64,000 bases of DNA. Source: Salinicola socius (lineage in GTDB: Bacteria > Pseudomonadota > Gammaproteobacteria > Pseudomonadales > Halomonadaceae). The translations under genes were made by a program, and so were the position numbers. Position 1 is the stretch's first letter, and each line of letters opens with the position of its first letter. The notes beneath the pieces were generated by a model. That model searched no databases. It was not told where the DNA came from and worked only from the letters and a program-made list of their open reading frames with translations. The stretch covers positions 1 to 64,000 of the forward strand of contig NZ_MSDO01000026.1 in assembly GCF_001937195.1 (NCBI RefSeq). The letters run 5' to 3'. Below, piece after piece: positions 38,291-50,289 of this stretch.

Positions 38291-39061
38291 ATGCAGCTGG
38301 CTGAGCACACCTTCATCGTTACCGGCGGCGGCTCCGGGCTGGGGGCGGCGACGGCACGAATGCTGATCGAAGCCGGCGCCAGCGTGGCGCTGGTCGATCA
38401 TGACGCGCAAGCGGCCAGCGCCCAGGCGCAAACGCTGGGCGAGAACGCCCTGGCGGTGCCGGCAGACGTCACCTGCGGGGACGACGGCGAGCGCGCCATC
38501 GCCGAAACGCTGGCGCGCTTCGGCGCCGTTCACGGATTGATCAACTGCGCCGGCGTCGCCCCGGCGGAGAAGATCCAGGGCAAGCGCGGCGTGCACGGCC
38601 TCGACAGTTTTCGGCGCACGATCGATATCAACCTGATCGGCACCTTCAACATGCTGCGTCTGGCCGTTTCGGCAATGCAGGAAAATTCCACCGACGCTGA
38701 CGACGCCGAACGCGGCGTGGTGATCAATACCGCTTCGGTGGCCGCATTCGAAGGACAGATCGGCCAGGCCGCCTATGCCGCCTCCAAGGCCGGCGTTATC
38801 GGCCTGACCCTGCCCGCCGCCCGAGAGCTGGCGGTTTCCGGCATTCGGGTCATGGCGATCGCACCGGGCATCTTCGATACCGCGATGATGCAGGGCATGC
38901 CCGCCGAGGTACGCGAAGGCCTCAACGCCAAGGTGCCGTTTCCCAAGCGCCTGGGCCACGCCGAGGAGTACGCCTCGCTGGTGCGCCAGATCCTCGAGAA
39001 CCGTTATCTCAACGGCGAGGTGATTCGGCTCGACGGCGGCATTCGAATGAATGCCAGTTGA
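38291..39061 (+). CDS. SDR family 3-hydroxyacyl-CoA dehydrogenase (type II, HSD17B10-like)
   Basis: Predicted NAD-dependent oxidation of 2-methyl-3-hydroxybutyryl-CoA or another 3-hydroxyacyl-CoA, as in isoleucine breakdown. The 256 residues have the TGGGSGLG cofactor motif (residues about 11-18), NCAGVAP, and the catalytic Ser / YAASK (S-x12-Y-x3-K) set in VINTASVAAFEGQIGQAAYAASKAGV. GIFDTAMMQGMP is typical of the type II mitochondrial enzyme. It is divergent from bkdA1 with a LiuR-type box between, and the thiolase follows after 27 bp. Confidence 0.85.
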   Translation: MQLAEHTFIVTGGGSGLGAATARMLIEAGASVALVDHDAQAASAQAQTLGENALAVPADVTCGDDGERAIAETLARFGAVHGLINCAGVAPAEKIQGKRGVHGLDSFRRTIDINLIGTFNMLRLAVSAMQENSTDADDAERGVVINTASVAAFEGQIGQAAYAASKAGVIGLTLPAARELAVSGIRVMAIAPGIFDTAMMQGMPAEVREGLNAKVPFPKRLGHAEEYASLVRQILENRYLNGEVIRLDGGIRMNAS

Positions 39062-39088
39062 TGCCACGAACTCACAGAGAGAAACGCG

Positions 39089-40279
39089 ATGAAATCCGAA
39101 GACCCGATCGTGATCGTCGGCGCCAAACGCACGCCGATGGGCGCTTTCCAGGGCGCCTTGAGTGGCCTGAGCTGCCCGCAGCTGGGCACGGCGGCGATTC
39201 GTGGCGCGCTCGAACACGCCGGGCTGGTGCCTGACGCCGTCGATGAACTGGTCATGGGTTGCGTGCTGCCGGCAGGCCTCGGCCAGGCTCCCGCACGCCA
39301 GGCGGCACTCGGGGCGGGGCTCGCCGAATCGACGCCTTGCACCACGATCAACAAGATGTGCGGCTCCGGCATGAAGGCGGTGATGCAGGCCGTCGATGCG
39401 CTGCGCGTGGGGAGCGCCATTCACGCCATCGCCGGCGGCATGGAGAGCATGAGCAACGCGCCGTACCTGCTGCCCCAGGCCCGCGCCGGGCTGCGCATGG
39501 GGCATGCGCAGGTGCGCGATCACATGTTTCTCGACGGTCTCGAGGACGCCTACGAGCCGGGTCGGCTGATGGGCACCTACGCCGAGGAGTGCGCCCAGGC
39601 CTTCGGCTTCACCCGCAAGGCGCAGGATGATTACGCCATCGCCTCGCTGACGCGGGCCAGGCGAGCGATCGAATCCGGCGTTTTCGCCAGCGAGATCGTG
39701 GCACTGGAAGCGCCGGCCGGACGCGGCACGGATCGCGTCGCGCACGACGAACCACCCTACAAGGCCAACATCGACCGTATCGCCCAGTTGAAACCGGCCT
39801 TCCGTGACGGCGGCACGGTCACCGCCGCCAACTCGAGCTCGATCTCCGATGGCGCCGCGGCGCTGGTACTGATGCGCCAGCGCGAGGCCGAACGGCTGGG
39901 GCTGACACCGCTGGCCCGAATGCATGGTCATGCCAGCCACGCCATGCGCCCCGGCGACTTCCCGGTGGCGCCGATCCACGCCATCACCAAGCTTTATGAA
40001 CGGCTCGGCTGGTCGCGGGAAAGCGTCGATCTCTATGAGATCAACGAGGCCTTTGCGGTGGTGGCAATGGCGGCGATGCACGAACTCGGGCTCGATCACC
40101 AACGAGTCAACGTCCATGGCGGCGCCTGCGCCCTGGGTCATCCCATCGGCGCTTCCGGCGCGCGAATTCTGGTCACGCTGTTGAATGCGCTGACCCATCA
40201 CGGAGTGACGCGGGGCGTGGCGGCCATCTGCATCGGCGGCGGCGAGGCCACGGCGATCGGCATCGAACGGCTCAGCTGA
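39089..40279 (+). CDS. Acetyl-CoA C-acyltransferase (thiolase)
   Basis: Cleaves a 3-oxoacyl-CoA, probably 2-methylacetoacetyl-CoA from isoleucine or acetoacetyl-CoA from leucine. The 396 residues contain the nucleophilic cysteine in TINKMCGSGMKAV (about residue 91), the HGGACALGHPIGASGAR histidine motif and the C-terminal CIGGGEATAIGIE cysteine motif. The start has a good AGAGAGAAACGCG leader. It is co-directional with the SDR and acyl-CoA ligase genes. Confidence 0.92.
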   Translation: MKSEDPIVIVGAKRTPMGAFQGALSGLSCPQLGTAAIRGALEHAGLVPDAVDELVMGCVLPAGLGQAPARQAALGAGLAESTPCTTINKMCGSGMKAVMQAVDALRVGSAIHAIAGGMESMSNAPYLLPQARAGLRMGHAQVRDHMFLDGLEDAYEPGRLMGTYAEECAQAFGFTRKAQDDYAIASLTRARRAIESGVFASEIVALEAPAGRGTDRVAHDEPPYKANIDRIAQLKPAFRDGGTVTAANSSSISDGAAALVLMRQREAERLGLTPLARMHGHASHAMRPGDFPVAPIHAITKLYERLGWSRESVDLYEINEAFAVVAMAAMHELGLDHQRVNVHGGACALGHPIGASGARILVTLLNALTHHGVTRGVAAICIGGGEATAIGIERLS

Positions 40280-40289
40280 GTCGTGCTAA

Positions 40290-40326
40290 TACGAGCCCCC
40301 TGTGCGAGCCCCCTTATACGAGCCCC
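40290..40326. repeat. 13-14-bp tandem repeat between thiolase and ligase genes
   Basis: T(A/G)CGAGCCCCC occurs at 40290, 40303 and 40317 (the last one base shorter), filling most of the gap before the ligase ribosome site. The period is irregular (13, then 14). Confidence 0.8.
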
Positions 40327-40357
40327 GACATTCAGACGCTCTCTCGGAGATATCGGC

Positions 40358-42088
40358 ATGTCAGCAATCGACACCCGCAAGGACCCTGGGTCCAGGAGTT
40401 ACGTCAGCGGTACCAGCGATCTGCCCCTGATCGGCATGACCATCGGTGACTGCCTCGATGCTGCCGCCAGCGAATGCCCCGAGCGTGAAGCGCTGGTCAG
40501 CTGCCACCAGAATCTGCGCTATACCTATGCCGAGCTGCGCGACGCAGCCGACCGTGTTGCGCGGGCCCTGCTCGCGCTAGGCATCGAACGCGGCGACCGG
40601 GTCGGCATCTGGTCACTCAACGGCGCCGAGTGGGCGCTCACCCATCTGGCGACGGCCAAGATCGGCGCGATCCTGGTCAATCTCAACCCGAGCTATCGCG
40701 CCCACGAACTCGAGCACGCGCTCACCCAGTCCGGCCTTTCCGCCCTGGTGTTGCAGGGTGCGTACCGGGTCGGCGGCGCGATCAAGTCGCATTACGTCGA
40801 CATCCTCTGCGAAATCGCCGCGGAACTACGCGACGCCCCTACCGACGAGCAGCGCCGACTCGACTGCGCCAGCCTGCCCCAGCTCAGGCAGGTGGTATGT
40901 CTCGACCCTGAACTCGCCACCCCGGGCATGTGGCACTGGTCCGATCTTCACCACCTTGCCGACAGCGTGCCTGCCGAACGCCTCGCCGCGCGGCAGGCCG
41001 AGCTGCAGTTCGACGACCCGATCAATATCCAGTACACCTCCGGTACCACCGGGGCCCCCAAGGGCGTGACGCTGACCCATCACAACATTCTCAACAACGG
41101 CTTTTTCGTCGGCGGCGGCATGAATCTGCAACCCGGCGAGCGGGTGGTGATTCCGGTGCCGCTGTATCACTGCTTCGGCATGGTGATGGGCAATCTGGCC
41201 TGCCTTTCCCATCGCGCCACGGCGATCTATCCCAACGACGGTTTCGATCCCGAAGCGACGCTGCGCGCGGTGGAGGCCGAGCGCGCCCAGGCACTCTACG
41301 GCGTGCCGACGATGTTCATCGCCGAGCTCGAGCACCCGCGCTTCGGCGAGTTCGATCTCTCCAGCCTGCGCACCGGGATCATGGCCGGCTCCAACTGCCC
41401 GATCGAAGTGATGAAGCGGGTGATCGAGCGCATGCACATGTCTGACGTCACCATCTGCTACGGCATGACCGAAACCAGCCCGGTGAGCCTGCAGACACGG
41501 CCTGACGCCCCGCTGTCGAAACGGGTCTCCACCGTCGGCACCATCCATCCGCACCTGGAAGTGAAGATCATCGACCCCGCCAGCGGCCGGATCGTGCCGC
41601 GCGGCGTCAGCGGCGAGCTCTGCACCCGCGGCTACAGCGTGATGCTCGGCTACTGGAACAACGACGCCGCGACCCGCCAGGCGATCGACCCGCAGGGCTG
41701 GATGCATACCGGGGATCTGGCGATGATGGACCACGATGGCTTCGTCGCGATCACCGGGCGCATCAAGGACATGATCATCCGTGGCGGGGAAAACCTGTAT
41801 CCCCGCGAGATCGAGGAGTTTCTCTACACCCACCCGGCGATATCGGACGCCCAGGTCTTCGGCGTGCCGGACCCGAAGTACGGCGAGGCGGTCGCGGTCT
41901 GGGTGCGGCTGGTGGAGGGGGTCGAACTCGACGAAGAGGCCATCCGCGATTACTGCCGCAATCGCATCGATCACCACAAGATCCCGCGTTACGTCCGCTT
42001 CGTCGACGAGTTCCCGATGACCGTCAGCGGCAAGATCCAGAAATTCCGCATGCGCCAGACCACCAGTCACGAACTGGGGCTGGAGTGA
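40358..42088 (+). CDS. AMP-forming acyl-CoA synthetase
   Basis: Activates a carboxylic acid to its CoA thioester through an acyl-adenylate. The 576 residues have [16 protein letters not shown] (P-loop), [45 protein letters not shown] and the C-terminal catalytic lysine in [12 protein letters not shown]. It belongs to the medium/long-chain group. Context suggests acetoacetate or a branched short acid from the liu/bkd pathways, but specificity is not readable. ATG 40358 has GGAG nine bases upstream. It ends directly against the convergent thioesterase gene. Confidence 0.88.
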   Translation: MSAIDTRKDPGSRSYVSGTSDLPLIGMTIGDCLDAAASECPEREALVSCHQNLRYTYAELRDAADRVARALLALGIERGDRVGIWSLNGAEWALTHLATAKIGAILVNLNPSYRAHELEHALTQSGLSALVLQGAYRVGGAIKSHYVDILCEIAAELRDAPTDEQRRLDCASLPQLRQVVCLDPELATPGMWHWSDLHHLADSVPAERLAARQAELQFDDPINIQYTSGTTGAPKGVTLTHHNILNNGFFVGGGMNLQPGERVVIPVPLYHCFGMVMGNLACLSHRATAIYPNDGFDPEATLRAVEAERAQALYGVPTMFIAELEHPRFGEFDLSSLRTGIMAGSNCPIEVMKRVIERMHMSDVTICYGMTETSPVSLQTRPDAPLSKRVSTVGTIHPHLEVKIIDPASGRIVPRGVSGELCTRGYSVMLGYWNNDAATRQAIDPQGWMHTGDLAMMDHDGFVAITGRIKDMIIRGGENLYPREIEEFLYTHPAISDAQVFGVPDPKYGEAVAVWVRLVEGVELDEEAIRDYCRNRIDHHKIPRYVRFVDEFPMTVSGKIQKFRMRQTTSHELGLE

Positions 42089-42514
42089 TCACCCCCGATT
42101 GACCACCGCCATGGTCAGCCGCGACATGCACACCAGCCGGCCACGCTCGTCTTCGATCCGGATTTCCCACAGCTGAGTCGTGGCGCCGAGATGCAGCGGC
42201 CGGGCGCAGCCCTCGACCCAGCCTTCGCGCACCGCGCGCACGTGGTTGGCGTTGATATCGAGCCCCACCGCCATCTTGCTCTCGTCGGCCAGGCAAAGGT
42301 TCGCCGCAATGCTGCCCAGCGTCTCCGCCAGCACCACCGAGGCGCCGCCGTGGAGCAGGCCGTAGGGCTGGTGGGTACGCGCATCCACCGGCATCCGCCC
42401 GCGCAGGCAGTCTTCACCCAGCTCGGTGAATTCGATACCGACATGGCTGACCAGGGTGTTCCGGCACTCGGCGGTGAGCGCTTCCAGTGATGACTCACGT
42501 TTCCAGATGGGCAT
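42089..42514 (-). CDS. Hotdog-fold thioesterase (YdiI/MenI-like)
   Basis: A 141-residue acyl-CoA thioesterase of the PaaI/YdiI group. MPVDARTHQPYGLLHGGASVVLAETLGS matches E. coli MenI/YdiI closely, including the HGG loop and catalytic Glu in VLAETLGS, as does LDINANHVR. MenI acts in menaquinone synthesis, but such enzymes are promiscuous, and a ubiquinone-using organism may use it on aromatic or short acyl-CoAs. ATG 42514 has GAGG about eight bases upstream. It shares its end with the convergent synthetase gene. Confidence 0.87.
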   Translation of the reverse strand: MPIWKRESSLEALTAECRNTLVSHVGIEFTELGEDCLRGRMPVDARTHQPYGLLHGGASVVLAETLGSIAANLCLADESKMAVGLDINANHVRAVREGWVEGCARPLHLGATTQLWEIRIEDERGRLVCMSRLTMAVVNRG

Positions 42515-42590
42515 GGTGAAACCTCGAGAGTAGGAACAAACTGCGAGTTCGGCGCGTCGATCAAAGCCCGACTTGGCGGGCCAGCAGGAG

Positions 42591-42878
42591 TCAGGGAACG
42601 GAATCTGGCCATTGTCTGGCACCGTGAAGCAGCCGCAGGACGAGCACGGCATCCCGCTGGACACGGTAGGCGGCGATATAGCGGGTGCCGTCAATCACCA
42701 CCTCACGAGTGCCTGCCAGGCGCCCTTCACGGCCACTATCAGGGTGATCGATCAGACGGTTCAATGCCGTCTCGATCCTCTCATCGGTGTCGACGGCTGC
42801 CTGCGGGTTACGAACTACCAGATAATCGAAGATAGCTTCGCGGTCCTCGAACGCCAGCAGGTGCCAAGCCAACTTCAC
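42591..42878 (-). CDS. parE: ParE/RelE-superfamily toxin
   Basis: A 95-residue protein with the RelE/ParE core: AFEDREAIFDYLVVRNPQAA, then LIDHPDSGREGRLAGTREVVIDGTRYIAAYRV and VLRLLHGARQWP. The HGARQWP ending is typical of ParE-type toxins that act on gyrase, although some relatives are ribosome-dependent nucleases. The start overlaps the upstream gene by 4 bp (ATGA), the usual antitoxin-toxin order. The pair sits between the thioesterase and liu genes. Confidence 0.88.
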   Translation of the reverse strand: MKLAWHLLAFEDREAIFDYLVVRNPQAAVDTDERIETALNRLIDHPDSGREGRLAGTREVVIDGTRYIAAYRVQRDAVLVLRLLHGARQWPDSVP

Positions 42879-43351
42879 GTATCATTCTCGAGCAAACGTC
42901 GGGCCTCGGCGCGGCGCTGAGCGAAACGTGCCTGCACGGTTTGATCGTCGACTGGCTGGCGGTCATCGTCCAGCGCCGCCTGAACCTGCCTCCTAAACCA
43001 CGCATCGTGAGACCGTGCTTGCTGCGCCTGATGTTGGCGCTCGGCAGCATCCGGTCGACGCACTCTGGTGTCGTCCGTTCGCTCCGGTTCCCAATGGGAG
43101 GTATCCACTTCGAAATGACGCGCGCCGATCTTGTGCATGACAGCCACCGCCTTGCCCGCATCGCGAAACGCTCGCCGCTTCTTGTCGCGGGTGGTTCCCA
43201 GTATCAAAGACTCCCCTTCCCGCGATCGAGCCGTGATGAAAAAAGCCCCACCGCTGGCACTGATGGCCACGGAAACCAGGCCGCCAGCATGAAAGGCGGT
43301 TCGGAACTGGTCCAAGCTCAATGTCTGAGACATCAGTGGTGCGCTCCGCAT
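42875..43351 (-). CDS. Probable antitoxin of the ParE pair, unusually long
   Basis: A 158-residue protein directly upstream of and overlapping the toxin. The C-terminal third is charged and helical (HDAWFRRQVQAALDDD, then FAQRRAEARRLLEND), as expected for a toxin-binding tail. The first 85 residues are a compact beta-rich domain (VSVAISASGGAFFITARSRE) that I do not recognise as a standard ParD ribbon-helix-helix. ATG 43351 or 43333 could start it; neither has a clear ribosome site. The antitoxin role is inferred from position. Confidence 0.6.
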   Translation of the reverse strand: MRSAPLMSQTLSLDQFRTAFHAGGLVSVAISASGGAFFITARSREGESLILGTTRDKKRRAFRDAGKAVAVMHKIGARHFEVDTSHWEPERTDDTRVRRPDAAERQHQAQQARSHDAWFRRQVQAALDDDRQPVDDQTVQARFAQRRAEARRLLENDT

Positions 43352-43480
43352 CAACGTTAATGATTAATCGTCACGCAAATAACGAATAAACTCAAATCTT
43401 GATATTGATCCTGCGCTAAAACCCCGTAACCGTGTCTGGGTCCTAGACCATGGTCGAGGGGCTCTAGCCGCCTTCGCCTA

Positions 43481-43496
43481 TTGACGTTAACGTCAA
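43481..43496. promoter_or_regulatory. LiuR-type operator upstream of liuA
   Basis: TTGACGTTAACGTCAA is a perfect 16-bp palindrome, 59 bp before the liuA start. It matches the type of site bound by the MerR-family regulator LiuR in gammaproteobacteria, and a LiuR gene is present at 56704-57090. The rest of the 43352-43554 gap holds no gene. Confidence 0.8.
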
Positions 43497-43554
43497 CGTA
43501 CCAAGACACATATACCAAGATGTAGAAGCGGTATCGGACAGCGAGGATTCCACC

Positions 43555-44724
43555 ATGCACGCCCCCTATACCGAGCTCGATTTCGGGCTCGCCGACGAGC
43601 TCAACATGCTGCGCGAGCAGGTCAACGCCTTCGCCCGCGACGAGATCGCCCCGCGTGCGGCCCAGATCGACCACGACAACGTCTTCCCGGCCGATCTATG
43701 GCGGAAGTTCGGTGACATGGGCCTGCTCGGCATCACCGTGGCCGAAGAAGACGGCGGCAGCGGCATGGGCTATCTCGCCCACTGCATCGCCATGGAGGAG
43801 ATCTCCCGGGCCAGCGCGTCGGTGGGTCTTTCCTACGGCGCCCATGCCAACCTCTGCGTCAATCAGATCAAGCTCAACGGCAGCGCAGAGCAGAAGGCCA
43901 AATATCTGCCTCGGCTGATCAGCGGCGAGCATGTCGGCGCCCTGGCGATGTCCGAGCCCGGCGCCGGGTCGGACGTGGTCTCGATGAGCCTGCGTGCCGA
44001 CAGGCACGGCGATCACTACGTGCTCAACGGCAACAAGATGTGGATCACCAACGGCCCCGACGCCGACGTGCTGGTGGTCTACGCCAAGACCGACCCGGAG
44101 GCCGGCGCCAAGGGCATCAGCGCCTTCATCGTCGAGAAGGGGTACGCCGGTTTCTCCACCGCCCAGAAGCTCGACAAGCTGGGCATGCGCGGCTCGAACA
44201 CCTGCGAGCTGGTGTTCGAGGATTGCCAGGTGCCGGCAGAGAACGTGCTGGGCGAAGAGAACCGCGGCGTCAAAGTACTGATGAGCGGGCTGGACTACGA
44301 GCGCACCGTGCTCGCCGCCGGGCCTGTCGGCATCATGCAGGCGTGCCTGGACGTGGTGGTGCCCTACGTCCATGAGCGCAAGCAGTTCGGCCAGCCCATC
44401 GGCGAATTCCAGCTGGTGCAGGGCAAGCTGGCCGACATGCACACCACGCTCAACGCCTGCCGCGCCTATCTCTACGCGGTGGCCGGCGCCTGCGACCGTG
44501 GCCGCGCCACCCGCAAGGACGCCGCCGGGGTGATTCTCTACTGCGCCGAAAAAGCCACCCAGATGGCGCTGGACGCCATCCAGCTGCTCGGTGGCAACGG
44601 CTATATCAACGAATACCCCACCGGACGCCTGCTGCGCGATGCCAAGCTCTACGAGATCGGCGCGGGAACGAGCGAGATTCGGCGGATGTTGATTGGCCGT
44701 GAATTATTCTCCGAGTCAGCATAG
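43555..44724 (+). CDS. liuA: Isovaleryl-CoA dehydrogenase
   Basis: An FAD enzyme oxidising isovaleryl-CoA to 3-methylcrotonyl-CoA in leucine breakdown, passing electrons to electron-transfer flavoprotein. The 389 residues show [26 protein letters not shown] and the [16 protein letters not shown] stretch with the active-site glutamate, as well as the C-terminal [13 protein letters not shown]. It is the first gene of liuABCDE, with a perfect LiuR box upstream. liuB follows after 9 bp. Confidence 0.96.
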   Translation: MHAPYTELDFGLADELNMLREQVNAFARDEIAPRAAQIDHDNVFPADLWRKFGDMGLLGITVAEEDGGSGMGYLAHCIAMEEISRASASVGLSYGAHANLCVNQIKLNGSAEQKAKYLPRLISGEHVGALAMSEPGAGSDVVSMSLRADRHGDHYVLNGNKMWITNGPDADVLVVYAKTDPEAGAKGISAFIVEKGYAGFSTAQKLDKLGMRGSNTCELVFEDCQVPAENVLGEENRGVKVLMSGLDYERTVLAAGPVGIMQACLDVVVPYVHERKQFGQPIGEFQLVQGKLADMHTTLNACRAYLYAVAGACDRGRATRKDAAGVILYCAEKATQMALDAIQLLGGNGYINEYPTGRLLRDAKLYEIGAGTSEIRRMLIGRELFSESA

Positions 44725-44733
44725 GGCGATCTC

Positions 44734-46356
44734 ATGGCTATCCTGACCACCCAGATCAACCCGCGTACGGAAGCGTTCCAGGCCAACGAGGCGGCGCTGC
44801 GGGGCGAAGTCGATAAGCTCCACACACTGACCGCCAGCATCGCCCGGGGTGGCGGCGACAAGGCCCGGAAGCGGCATGAATCCCGCGGGAAGCTGTTCGT
44901 CCGCGACCGGATCGACCACCTGCTCGACGAGGGCTCGGCATTTCTGGAGATCGGCGCGCTGGCGGCGCACGAGGTCTACGACTCCCCCGTGCCCGCCGCC
45001 GGCGTGGTGGCGGGGATCGGCCGGATCAGCGGCGTGGAGTGCGTGATCGTCGCCAACGACGCCACGGTCAAGGGCGGCACCTACTTCCCGCTGACGGTGA
45101 AGAAGCATCTTCGCGCCCAGGAGATCGCCCGCAAGCATCGGCTACCCTGTCTCTACCTGGTGGACTCCGGCGGCGCCTACCTGCCCGAACAGGACGAGGT
45201 TTTCCCCGACGTCGACGACTTCGGGCGTATCTTCTACAACCAGGCCACGCTCTCCGCCGCCGGCATCCCGCAGATCGCGGTAGTGATGGGCTCCTGCACC
45301 GCCGGTGGCGCCTACGTGCCGGCGATGGCCGACGAATCGATCATCGTGCGCGGCCAGGGCACCATCTTTCTCGGCGGGCCACCGCTGGTGAAGGCCGCCA
45401 CCGGCGAGACCATCAGCGCCGAGGACCTGGGCGGCGCCGACGTTCACGCCAAGATCAGCGGTGTGGTCGACCACTATGCCGAGAACGACGCCCACGCGCT
45501 GCAGCTCGCCCGCCGCGCCGTTTCCCGTCTCAACTGGCACAAGCGCGGCCAGCTGGCGATGAAAAAATCCGCACCGCCGCGTCTCGACCCGTCGGAGCTC
45601 TACGGCATCGTCGGCACCGACCTGCGCAAGCCGTACGACGTCCGCGAGGTGATCGCACGGCTGGTGGACGACTCCGACTTCGACGAGTTCAAGCGCTACT
45701 ACGGCGACACCCTGGTCACCGGTTTTGCACACTGGTGCGGCCATCCGGTGGGGATCGTCGCCAACAACGGGGTGCTGTTCTCGGAATCCGCCCAGAAGGG
45801 CGCGCACTTCATCGAGCTCTGCGCCCAGCGCCAGATCCCGCTGATCTTTCTGCAGAACATCACCGGCTTCATGGTCGGCTCCCAGTACGAGAAGGAGGGC
45901 ATCGCCAAGCATGGCGCCAAACTGGTCACCGCCGTGGCCTGCGCCAAGGTGCCCAAGTTCACCGTGCTGATCGGCGGTAGCTTCGGCGCCGGCAACTACG
46001 GCATGTGCGGCCGCGCTTACGACCCGAATCTGTTGTTCATGTGGCCCAATGCGCGCATCTCGGTGATGGGCGGCGAGCAGGCCGCCAACGTGCTGGCCCA
46101 AGTTCAAAGGGAAAAGTTCAAGCGCGAGCAGCTCGAACGCGACGGCAGCGACTGGCCGGAAGACGAGGAAGCGGCGTTCAAGGCGCCAATTCGCGAACAG
46201 TACGAACGCCAGGGCCACCCCTACTACGCCAGCGCCCGGCTGTGGGACGACGGCGTGATCGACCCGCTGCAGACCCGCGACGTGATCGGCCTGGCGCTCT
46301 CCGCCGCGATGAATGCGGAGATCGAGGAGACGCGCTTCGGCGTGTTTAGGATGTGA
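44734..46356 (+). CDS. liuB: 3-methylcrotonyl-CoA carboxylase beta subunit
   Basis: The carboxyltransferase half of the biotin enzyme that makes 3-methylglutaconyl-CoA. The 540 residues have the crotonase-like carboxyltransferase domains with [34 protein letters not shown] and [21 protein letters not shown], as well as [18 protein letters not shown], all characteristic of methylcrotonyl-CoA over propionyl-CoA carboxylase. liuC follows after 7 bp. The biotin subunit is encoded by liuD. Confidence 0.96.
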   Translation: MAILTTQINPRTEAFQANEAALRGEVDKLHTLTASIARGGGDKARKRHESRGKLFVRDRIDHLLDEGSAFLEIGALAAHEVYDSPVPAAGVVAGIGRISGVECVIVANDATVKGGTYFPLTVKKHLRAQEIARKHRLPCLYLVDSGGAYLPEQDEVFPDVDDFGRIFYNQATLSAAGIPQIAVVMGSCTAGGAYVPAMADESIIVRGQGTIFLGGPPLVKAATGETISAEDLGGADVHAKISGVVDHYAENDAHALQLARRAVSRLNWHKRGQLAMKKSAPPRLDPSELYGIVGTDLRKPYDVREVIARLVDDSDFDEFKRYYGDTLVTGFAHWCGHPVGIVANNGVLFSESAQKGAHFIELCAQRQIPLIFLQNITGFMVGSQYEKEGIAKHGAKLVTAVACAKVPKFTVLIGGSFGAGNYGMCGRAYDPNLLFMWPNARISVMGGEQAANVLAQVQREKFKREQLERDGSDWPEDEEAAFKAPIREQYERQGHPYYASARLWDDGVIDPLQTRDVIGLALSAAMNAEIEETRFGVFRM

Positions 46357-46363
46357 GGATGCC

Positions 46364-47217
46364 ATGACGACTTCGAACCATTCCCGCCTGGAAATCGACG
46401 ATCGCGGCGTCGCGCGGCTGATGCTGGATCGGCCCGAGGTTCACAACGCCTTCGACGATGCGTTGATCAAAGAGCTCAACGCCCATCTCGAGCGCCTGCA
46501 CGCGCTGGCCGAGCGCGACGAGGTGCGGCTGGTGGTGCTGGCATCCGGCGGCAAGCACTTCTCCGCCGGGGCGGATCTGCACTGGATGAAGCGCATGGTG
46601 GACTACGGCTTCGACGACAACCTCAAGGATTCCCGCGAACTGGCGCGCCTGATGCAACAGCTGGATGGGCTGCCCTGCCCGACCCTGTGCCGCATACAGG
46701 GCGCGGCCTACGGCGGCGCGGTGGGGCTCGCCGCCTGCTGCGATCTGGTGATCGCGTCCGACAAGGCGACATTCTGCCTGTCGGAAGTGCGTATCGGCCT
46801 GTCGCCGGCGGTGATCAGCCCTTATGTGCAGCGCGCCATCGGCCCGCGCCAGATGCGCCGCTACGCGCTCACCGCCGAGGTGATCGACGCCACTACCGCG
46901 CAGTCCTTGGGCCTGGTGCATGAAGTCACCGACGGAGAAACACTGGACGCCCATATCGGTCAGATGATCGATCGGCTGCTCGCTGCCTCACCCCAGGCCC
47001 AGCGCGCCACCAAGGCGCTGCTGGCCCGTGTCGACGGCGATCCCGACAGCGACGCCACGGTGGATGCCACCTGCCGCACGATCAGCGAATTGCGGGTCAG
47101 CCGCGAAGGTCAGGAAGGGCTCGCGGCGTTTTTCGACAAGCGCCCACCCGCCTGGCAACGCACGGGGGATGCCAACGGGGATCAGGACGGCAACCCGGAT
47201 AACAAGGAATCGCGCTC

Positions 47218-47221
<4 letters not shown>
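46364..47221 (+). CDS. liuC: Methylglutaconyl-CoA hydratase
   Basis: A crotonase-family enzyme hydrating 3-methylglutaconyl-CoA to HMG-CoA. The 285 residues include the oxyanion-hole segments GGKHFSAGADLHWMKRM and CRIQGAAYGGAVGLAACCDLV and the SEVRIGLSPAVISPYV catalytic region. ATG 46364 with GAGGAT six bases upstream is preferred; upstream in-frame codons overlap liuB. It overlaps the liuD start by 4 bp (ATGA). The last 20 residues (NGDQDGNPDNKESRS) are a polar tail. Confidence 0.94.
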
Positions 47222-49320
<2,099 letters not shown>

Positions 49321-49321
49321 G

Positions 49322-50239
49322 ATGGGGATGCCAAACCAGGTCAGCGTGGTGGAAGTCGGCCCGCGGGATGGGCTACAGAACGAAGCCGAACCCATCGCCA
49401 CCGCCGCCAAGCTGGAACTGATCGACCGGCTCGGCGCGGCGGGGCTAAAACGGATCGAAGCGGCGAGTTTCGTCTCGCCCAAGTGGGTGCCGCAGATGGC
49501 GGATCACCGCGAGGTAATGACCGGCATTCGACGCCGGCCGGGCGTGGTCTATTCCGCACTGACGCCCAATCTCAAAGGGTTGGAAGCCGCGCTGGCGTGC
49601 GGCGTTGAGGAAGTCGCCGTCTTCGCGGCGGCGAGCGAAGCGTTCTCCCAGAAGAACATCAACTGCTCCATCGCCGAATCCCTGGACCGCTTCGCTCCGG
49701 TGATCGAACGCGCCCGCGAGTCTAACGTGCGCGTGCGCGGTTATGTCTCCTGTGTGCTCGGCTGCCCGTATGAAGGCGAGATAGAACCCGCCCGGGTCAC
49801 CGAAGTCTCGAGAGCGCTCTATGAGATGGGCTGCTACGAGATCTCGCTGGGCGACACCATCGGCGTCGGCACCCCGCTCAAGGCCAAGCGCCTGCTCGAC
49901 GCCGTGGGCCGGGATATCCCCAGGGACAAGCTCGCCGCCCACTTCCACGACACCTACGGCCAGGCGCTGGCCAATCTCTACGCCGTGCTCGAAGAGGGCA
50001 TCAGCGTGATCGACAGCGCCATCGCCGGACTCGGCGGCTGCCCCTACGCCAAGGGCGCCACCGGCAACGTCGCCACGGAAGACGTGATTTACCTGCTCAA
50101 CGGCCTCGGCATCGACAGCGGCGTGGATCTGGATAACCTGGCAGAGACAGGGGTGTGGATAACCCAAACCATCGGCAAGCCGAACCGGTCGAAGGTGGGT
50201 GTGGCTCTGGCGGCGAAGATAAAACTCATTAAAGAATAA
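49322..50239 (+). CDS. liuE: Hydroxymethylglutaryl-CoA lyase
   Basis: Splits HMG-CoA to acetyl-CoA and acetoacetate, ending leucine catabolism. The 305-residue barrel has the metal and catalytic motif VEVGPRDGLQNE at its start, ASFVSPKWVPQMAD, HFHDTYGQALAN and the C-terminal GLGGCPYAKGATGNVATED loop with the active-site cysteine. ATG 49322 or 49328 are both possible; the GAGGGGG before them serves either. It is the last gene of the operon. The acetoacetate could be activated by the acyl-CoA synthetase at 40358. Confidence 0.95.
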   Translation: MGMPNQVSVVEVGPRDGLQNEAEPIATAAKLELIDRLGAAGLKRIEAASFVSPKWVPQMADHREVMTGIRRRPGVVYSALTPNLKGLEAALACGVEEVAVFAAASEAFSQKNINCSIAESLDRFAPVIERARESNVRVRGYVSCVLGCPYEGEIEPARVTEVSRALYEMGCYEISLGDTIGVGTPLKAKRLLDAVGRDIPRDKLAAHFHDTYGQALANLYAVLEEGISVIDSAIAGLGGCPYAKGATGNVATEDVIYLLNGLGIDSGVDLDNLAETGVWITQTIGKPNRSKVGVALAAKIKLIKE

Positions 50240-50289
50240 AAAAAACCTGCCGACAATAGAGTAATCATCCCACAAAAACCTGATTCAAA

